From contig JALHPH010000048.1 of the NCBI GenBank assembly GCA_022842565.1, positions 1 through 8,980 of the forward strand: a stretch of DNA of 8,980 nt. The letters run 5' to 3'. Made by a program: the position numbers and the translations under genes. The DNA comes from Fimbriimonadaceae bacterium (lineage in GTDB: Bacteria > Armatimonadota > Fimbriimonadia > Fimbriimonadales > Fimbriimonadaceae). Below the pieces are notes generated by a model. The model was not told the origin of the DNA. It worked only from the letters and a program-made list of their open reading frames with translations, and ran no database searches. This document shows, in pieces, positions 4,892-8,980 of the stretch. Positions within the stretch are counted from its first letter, which is position 1. Every line of letters begins with the position of its first letter.

Positions 4892-6472
4892 ATGTGGATC
4901 GCGACAGCTGCGCACGTTCGTGCGATGGATCGGACGGCGAGCGAGGAGTTCGGCATTCCGACCGTTGTGCTGATGGAGCGCGCCGGGTTGGCGGTCTTCG
5001 AGTGCATTAAGACCCTGCTCCCCGAAGGCGGGCGCGTCAGCATCCTTTGCGGCAAAGGGAACAATGGCGGCGATGGCCTTGCCGTGTCGCGTCTGATGCA
5101 CGACACCGGGCGCTATGGGGTGGAAGTCCTCATCGCAGCGCAAGAGGGCGACCTTTCGCCGGAATGCCAAGTGCAACTCAATATCGCTCGCTCAGCAGGC
5201 GTGCAACCCATCTTTACGGATGACGCTCGATGGAAGCGGCGGCTCGATTGCCTGGGTGGTCACGATCTGGTGATCGATGCGCTGCTCGGCACTGGGGCGC
5301 ATGGCGAAGTTCACGGCGCTGTTCTGGAAGCCATTCGAGGCATCAACCGAAGCGGCGTGCCCGTGGTCGCGGTCGATGTTCCGAGCGGGATTCACACCGA
5401 CACGGGCGAGGATTTGGGCGAGAGCGTCTGGGCTCTTCGCACGGTGACCCTGGGCTGGCCCAAGCCTTTTTTGTTTCATGGCCTCGGCCTGGAGCACGCG
5501 GGGTACTGGTCGGTGGCGGATATCGGTCATCCGGCAACCTTGCTGGAATCGGGCACCGACGCCAGGCTACTGGATAAGCGCTGGGTGAGCGATGTGATCC
5601 CCGAGCGACTGAGGGCTGCCCACAAGCGTGACAATGGCCACGTTTTGGTCATCGCGGGCAGCAACCCAATGCCGGGCGCGGCGTTACTGGCGGTGATGGC
5701 GGCGATGAGATCCGGCGTCGGTCTGGTAACCCTGGCCGCCCCCAAAGAAGTTTGTCGGTTGGTGCTGACTCGCTTGCCAGAAGCGATCTGCGTTCCGCTG
5801 GATGCCCCGGACGGCTATCTTGCCTCCGAGCACGCCCACGCCGTCTTGGAGGCAGCCGTCACGTGTGACAGCGCCGTCATCGGCCCTGGGTTGGGATTCC
5901 GACCGAGCGTGCGCGAGTTTTTGGATCGGCTATGGTCGCATTGGGAATTACCGTCAGTCATCGACGCCGACGCCCTGAACGCGATTGCAGCCGGGGTACC
6001 CGTGCCAGGTTGCGAGTTTGTGATGACCCCCCACCCGGGCGAAATGGGGCGCTTGATGGATTGCAGCGCCGCCGAGGTTCAGCACAATCGGTTCCAGACG
6101 GTTCGCCAGGCTGTGGAGAAATTTGGTGGCACGGTCGTGCTGAAGGGCCCGCACACGATCATTGGCGATGTCGATCAGCCCCTTGCCGTCAATGCAACCG
6201 GCAACTCTGGAATGGCCTCGGCGGGCATGGGTGATGTGCTTTCTGGGATTGTGGGAGCGCTCCTAGCGCAAGACCTCCCGCCCTATTGCGCCGCGAGCGC
6301 AGCGGTCTATTTGCATGGGCACGCGGGCGACCTAGCCGCCGACAAGATTGGCCCGGTCGGTTTTCTGGCGAGCGACGTGGCCTCACTTTTGCCCGAAGCA
6401 CGGGCTAAACTGATTGCATCATGCGAAGGGCGCTCGCGCGTACAATCGTTGCCTTTGTCCTGTCAGCTGTAG
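4892..6472 (+). CDS. nnr: Bifunctional NAD(P)HX epimerase / ADP-dependent NAD(P)HX dehydratase
   Basis: Nnr repairs hydrated NAD(P)H: the N-terminal domain epimerises R- and S-NAD(P)HX and the C-terminal ribokinase-like domain dehydrates S-NAD(P)HX using ADP. The 526-aa length matches the fused form. Epimerase (about 1-215): G-K-G-N-N-G-G-D-G at 54-62, D-A-L-L-G-T-G at 129-135, V-D-V-P-S-G at 161-166. Dehydratase (about 230-505): 'AHKRDNGHVLVIAGS' at 243-257, G-P-G-L-G at 331-335, D-A-D-A-L-N at 358-363, T-P-H-P-G-E at 379-384, and N-A-T-G-N-S-G with G-M-G-D-V-L-S-G at 434-452. The ATG at 4892 has a weak AAGAAAG site and lies 32 bp after the SprT-like gene, probably in the same transcript. 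The last 17 residues lie in the 52-bp overlap with the next gene and extend past the expected domain end. Confidence 0.96.
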   Translation: MWIATAAHVRAMDRTASEEFGIPTVVLMERAGLAVFECIKTLLPEGGRVSILCGKGNNGGDGLAVSRLMHDTGRYGVEVLIAAQEGDLSPECQVQLNIARSAGVQPIFTDDARWKRRLDCLGGHDLVIDALLGTGAHGEVHGAVLEAIRGINRSGVPVVAVDVPSGIHTDTGEDLGESVWALRTVTLGWPKPFLFHGLGLEHAGYWSVADIGHPATLLESGTDARLLDKRWVSDVIPERLRAAHKRDNGHVLVIAGSNPMPGAALLAVMAAMRSGVGLVTLAAPKEVCRLVLTRLPEAICVPLDAPDGYLASEHAHAVLEAAVTCDSAVIGPGLGFRPSVREFLDRLWSHWELPSVIDADALNAIAAGVPVPGCEFVMTPHPGEMGRLMDCSAAEVQHNRFQTVRQAVEKFGGTVVLKGPHTIIGDVDQPLAVNATGNSGMASAGMGDVLSGIVGALLAQDLPPYCAASAAVYLHGHAGDLAADKIGPVGFLASDVASLLPEARAKLIASCEGRSRVQSLPLSCQL

Positions 6473-7716
6473 CGACGGCTGCCCTGGCACAAGTTCAGCT
6501 CGTTTTCCCCAGTGCTGCCGAGCGAGTGGCCTGGGTGGATTTGCCGTCCGCAGCGGCGGCGCCCGATTCGGCTCAGCGCAGCAGCGAAGTCAAAATCGCA
6601 CTCAGCACAGGAGCGCTTGGCGCGGAGTCCTCGGTGTTCGTGGTCGAAAGCGCGAGCGGCAACCTCGCTATCCGCCCGGTTACGCAAATCCAAAAGGAAG
6701 GCGGCACTTGGAAGGTCAGCCCTAACGACTTTGTGCGCGCGCACCATGTTCAGTTCAAGCTCACCCACCAGGGAAAGCCGGTCGCGGCGGCGCAGGTTTC
6801 GGTCAAGCATAAGCTCGGTCTGGCTGAAGCCTTGGTGACGCCGAGTGATCAGGGCATCGCGAACCTGTATGGTATCGGCCTCGGGCCGATGCAGGTGACC
6901 GTGAAAACCAAGTCGGAGGGCAAAGAGCCTGACATCCCGACTATGACCTTCGAGTTGGAAAAGTCTCGGTACCAGCCGGTGCCGCTTTTCGAGGTCGCGA
7001 TTGCGCCGAAAGTGGACGTCGTCACCAGCGAATCGACATCGCCCTCCGGCGAAACCGGCACCGACTCGCCGGGCGAGGAGAGGGCAACGGGAGGCAGCGC
7101 TGAGCGACCGGTTGCGCAGCGAACGGAGCCAGCCCCCGACCGAGGTAACCCCTTCGGGCAGTTTTTGACCCTGCTCGTTGGGCTGGCGCTCGGCGGTGCA
7201 CTCATCTACTATCTTCCGAAGCTGGTTCAAAAGAACCATGCTCAGATTGATGGTGCGCTGGCCAAAGTTGGCGTGCAGATTCCCAAGGATCCCGACCCGG
7301 CTGCTGACGACCCGTTACCAGCAACGCCCCAACCGAGCAAGCCCGCGCCCCAGGCACAAATCCTGCTGGACCAGGGCCAACCGACCCCGAATCCCGCTGA
7401 GCCGCAAGCTGCCGTAGTCGCTTTCACGGGCAGCCCAGGTCTAGTTTCGCTCACGGGCGGCGCCCGCTTGGAGATCCCAGAAGGTCGCCATGTCGTGACC
7501 CGTGAGCCAGGTGCGCCGCTCTCGCTGGCAGGGGAAGCAAGCGTCAGCCGCTCGCACGCCGAGCTTTATCGTGACGGCAGTTCGCTCACCGTCGAGGACC
7601 TCGGCAGCACCAACGGCACCTATGTGAATGGCCAAAAAGTGACCGGGGTCACGCCGCTGAAGGCGGGCGACAATGTGCAGTTCGGCACCTCGACCTGGCG
7701 AGTGGAGGCCCGATGA
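6421..7716 (+). CDS. Type I membrane protein: signal peptide, TTR-like domain, TM helix, cytoplasmic FHA domain
   Basis: The 431-aa protein starts with a signal peptide (Arg-rich n-region, hydrophobic core about 8-20, A-L-A cleavage after about residue 23). An exported region at about 24-190 includes, around 105-165, a segment resembling transthyretin/carboxypeptidase-regulatory-like beta domains ('HQGKPVAAAQVSV'). An acidic Ser/Thr/Pro linker at about 200-245 precedes a TM helix at about 247-265, which is followed by basic 'PKLVQKNH', placing the C-terminus inside. A Pro-rich linker (about 290-330) leads to an FHA domain at about 355-431, with S-R-S-H-A (376-380) and G-S-T-N-G-T (395-400); the usual leading Gly-Arg is replaced by Arg361-Glu362. 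FHA domains bind phosphothreonine. Start ATG 6421 is fixed by the signal peptide, although it lies 52 bp inside nnr. The stop overlaps the next start (ATGA). The specific role is unknown. Confidence 0.88.
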   Translation: MRRALARTIVAFVLSAVATAALAQVQLVFPSAAERVAWVDLPSAAAAPDSAQRSSEVKIALSTGALGAESSVFVVESASGNLAIRPVTQIQKEGGTWKVSPNDFVRAHHVQFKLTHQGKPVAAAQVSVKHKLGLAEALVTPSDQGIANLYGIGLGPMQVTVKTKSEGKEPDIPTMTFELEKSRYQPVPLFEVAIAPKVDVVTSESTSPSGETGTDSPGEERATGGSAERPVAQRTEPAPDRGNPFGQFLTLLVGLALGGALIYYLPKLVQKNHAQIDGALAKVGVQIPKDPDPAADDPLPATPQPSKPAPQAQILLDQGQPTPNPAEPQAAVVAFTGSPGLVSLTGGARLEIPEGRHVVTREPGAPLSLAGEASVSRSHAELYRDGSSLTVEDLGSTNGTYVNGQKVTGVTPLKAGDNVQFGTSTWRVEAR

Positions 7717-8980
7717 CCCGAGCGCTGTTCCTGATGCTTCTGTGCGCGGTGGCCGGGCTAATCGCCTGGGCAGTGCGCGAGCCGTTTGCTCCGGGTGGCT
7801 TCGCGACGGACGCATGGCGGCAGTGGGAGTCGCTCACCGGCGTTACGCTCGGTGCACTGATCGGGATGGCGCTCGGCACCCTCTCGGGTTACTATCAAGG
7901 CTCCCGACTGCACACCATGCGCGGGCTTGTCGTCGGCCTTATCGTTGGCGGCGTCGCAGGCGGCTTGGGCATCAGCATGGGGAGCGCCATCTATAGCTCC
8001 CTCCGCCAGATTCCCGCCCTCGAGCCGATCGGGCGAGCGGCAGGATGGGCTCTCATGGGTTCGATTGTCGGCTTGGGGCACGGCCTCGCGACCATGAGCC
8101 CCAAACGAATGCTCTATGGGCTCGTTGGCGGTCTGGTCGGGGGTGCATTGGGCGGCTTGGCGTTTGTCGTGGTCACAGCCCCGACTGGCCCGTTCGTGCA
8201 AGCGGTTGCCGGCCGCGACGAGACCGGAGTGTTCGGTCGAGCGGTGGGCTTTACCCTTCTTGGCGCGGGCATTGGACTGCTGGTCGGGGTGGTTGAAGCC
8301 GCGGCGAGAGTGGCATGGGTGCGACTGGTGCTGGGGCGCAACGAAGGCAAAGACTGGCCCATTTACGATGCGAATACCTTCATTGGTCGCTCGGAAGCGG
8401 CAGCGATCCCACTTTTCGGCGACCCCCAGGTCATGCCGATGCACGCCGTGATCCAGAAGCATCGCGGGCAATACTTCCTAAGCGCGCTTGATCCGGTTCC
8501 AGCGGTGCTTTTGAACCAGCAACCCATCAAACAAGCCCAGCTCGCGAGCGGCGACACTTTCATGATTGGCGGCCACACGTTGCAGTTCATCATGCGGGGC
8601 GGTCGGGTTCAGCGGCTCCCGCAAGCCGAGGCATTCCAGACGCAATCGGTGCAACAAACACCCGTCGGAGCGGGCCAGGCCACGGGGCAAGCCACCATTG
8701 CCATGCAGATGCCGACCACCGCCGCGATGACCCGCCCAGGCTTGGTGCTGGTCGCCCAGACCGGACCCCTAGCGGGCCAACGGTTCCCGGTGGATGCGGC
8801 GATGGAGATCGGCCGCGAATCGGGGCCAATTCCCATGCAGTACGACAGCCAAGCCTCGCGAAGGCATGCCCGGCTGGAGCCCGACCCGAGTGGTCTTCGC
8901 ATCACCGATCTGGGCAGTACCAACGGCACGCTCGCCAATAACCAAAAGGTCACCACAACCGTCATTCGACTCAACGAAAC
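7713..8980 (+). CDS. Polytopic membrane protein with two cytoplasmic FHA domains (3' truncated by window)
   Basis: The reading frame is open from ATG 7713 to the window end (422 residues and continuing), and the ATG overlaps the preceding stop. Six hydrophobic helices can be read at about 4-21, 42-60, 71-94, 109-127, 133-154 and 176-196. Basic residues cluster in the loops 'SRLHTMR', 'SPKRM' and after the last helix, so the positive-inside rule puts the N-terminus and the C-terminal half in the cytoplasm. Helices 2-6 are Gly-rich and repetitive. FHA1 (about 208-295) has 'FIGRSEAA' and 'VMPMHAVI', lacking the usual Ser of SxxH and the N-G pair. A Gln/Thr/Ala-rich linker (about 303-340) follows. 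FHA2 (from about 343) is canonical: E-I-G-R-E-S (365-370), S-R-R-H-A (382-386) and G-S-T-N-G-T (401-406). Function is unknown; a scaffold for phosphothreonine signalling at the membrane is inferred. Confidence 0.9.
   Translation, partial: MTRALFLMLLCAVAGLIAWAVREPFAPGGFATDAWRQWESLTGVTLGALIGMALGTLSGYYQGSRLHTMRGLVVGLIVGGVAGGLGISMGSAIYSSLRQIPALEPIGRAAGWALMGSIVGLGHGLATMSPKRMLYGLVGGLVGGALGGLAFVVVTAPTGPFVQAVAGRDETGVFGRAVGFTLLGAGIGLLVGVVEAAARVAWVRLVLGRNEGKDWPIYDANTFIGRSEAAAIPLFGDPQVMPMHAVIQKHRGQYFLSALDPVPAVLLNQQPIKQAQLASGDTFMIGGHTLQFIMRGGRVQRLPQAEAFQTQSVQQTPVGAGQATGQATIAMQMPTTAAMTRPGLVLVAQTGPLAGQRFPVDAAMEIGRESGPIPMQYDSQASRRHARLEPDPSGLRITDLGSTNGTLANNQKVTTTVIRLNE

Noticed and set aside
6391..6405. Hairpin GCCCG-AAGCA-CGGGC near the end of nnr
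   Set aside because: The 5-bp stem lies inside coding sequence upstream of the next gene's start and has no T-tract, so it is not a terminator; such short GC repeats are expected by chance here.
6463..7239. 258-aa minus-strand reading frame opposite the first FHA gene
   Set aside because: Arg-rich antisense shadow; the plus strand encodes a coherent signal peptide, TM helix and FHA domain.
7758..8471. 237-aa minus-strand reading frame opposite the six-TM FHA gene
   Set aside because: His/Arg/Ala-rich antisense shadow; the plus-strand frame has six well-formed helices and continues through two FHA domains.
7601..8930. Near-identical DNA around the two G-S-T-N-G-T motifs, as a possible direct repeat
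   Set aside because: The similarity is limited to the codons of a conserved FHA motif in two different FHA domains and does not extend into the flanks, so no DNA-level duplication is indicated.

Overview
This is a GC-rich, densely coding bacterial window with no RNA genes, mobile elements, CRISPR arrays or integration scars that I can see. It looks chromosomal. The left half carries housekeeping metabolic genes and the right half is a five-gene plus-strand run ending in two membrane-anchored FHA-domain proteins. The taxon cannot be proven from the sequence. Zinc-ribbon membrane proteins plus FHA proteins with Gly-rich membrane hairpins, at high GC, would fit a lineage such as Armatimonadota or a neighbouring phylum (low-confidence inference).

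Layout: (1) positions 1-182, the C-terminal end of an unidentified protein, possibly a nucleotide-cyclase-like fold, joined by an ATGA overlap to lipB (179-817, octanoyltransferase). (2) cinA (minus strand, 819-2051) converges on lipB with a 1-nt gap. (3) queE (plus strand, about 2074-2760), the radical-SAM enzyme of 7-deazaguanine synthesis, diverges from cinA with only about 22 bp between the start codons. (4) An unrecognised 173-aa minus-strand gene (2757-3278) shares a CTAG tetranucleotide with queE, so both genes stop in the same four bases. (5) A 139-bp divergent gap (3279-3417) is the only sizeable non-coding stretch. (6) The plus-strand run follows: a zinc-ribbon single-pass membrane protein (3418-4362), a SprT-like zinc metalloprotease-type protein (4293-4859), bifunctional NAD(P)HX epimerase/dehydratase nnr (4892-6472), a signal-peptide/TM/FHA protein (6421-7716) and a six-TM protein with two FHA domains (7713 to beyond the window end).

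The genes in the run overlap or lie within about 32 bp of each other, so they are probably co-transcribed, with translational coupling at several junctions. The functional theme on the left is cofactor and nucleotide maintenance: lipoylation, NMN/pyridine-nucleotide salvage by CinA, 7-deazaguanine synthesis, and NADHX repair by Nnr. The two adjacent FHA membrane proteins, which present their FHA domains to the cytoplasm by predicted topology, are the most unusual part. They look like a membrane scaffold for phosphothreonine-dependent signalling whose kinase, phosphatase or effector partners would lie downstream of this window.
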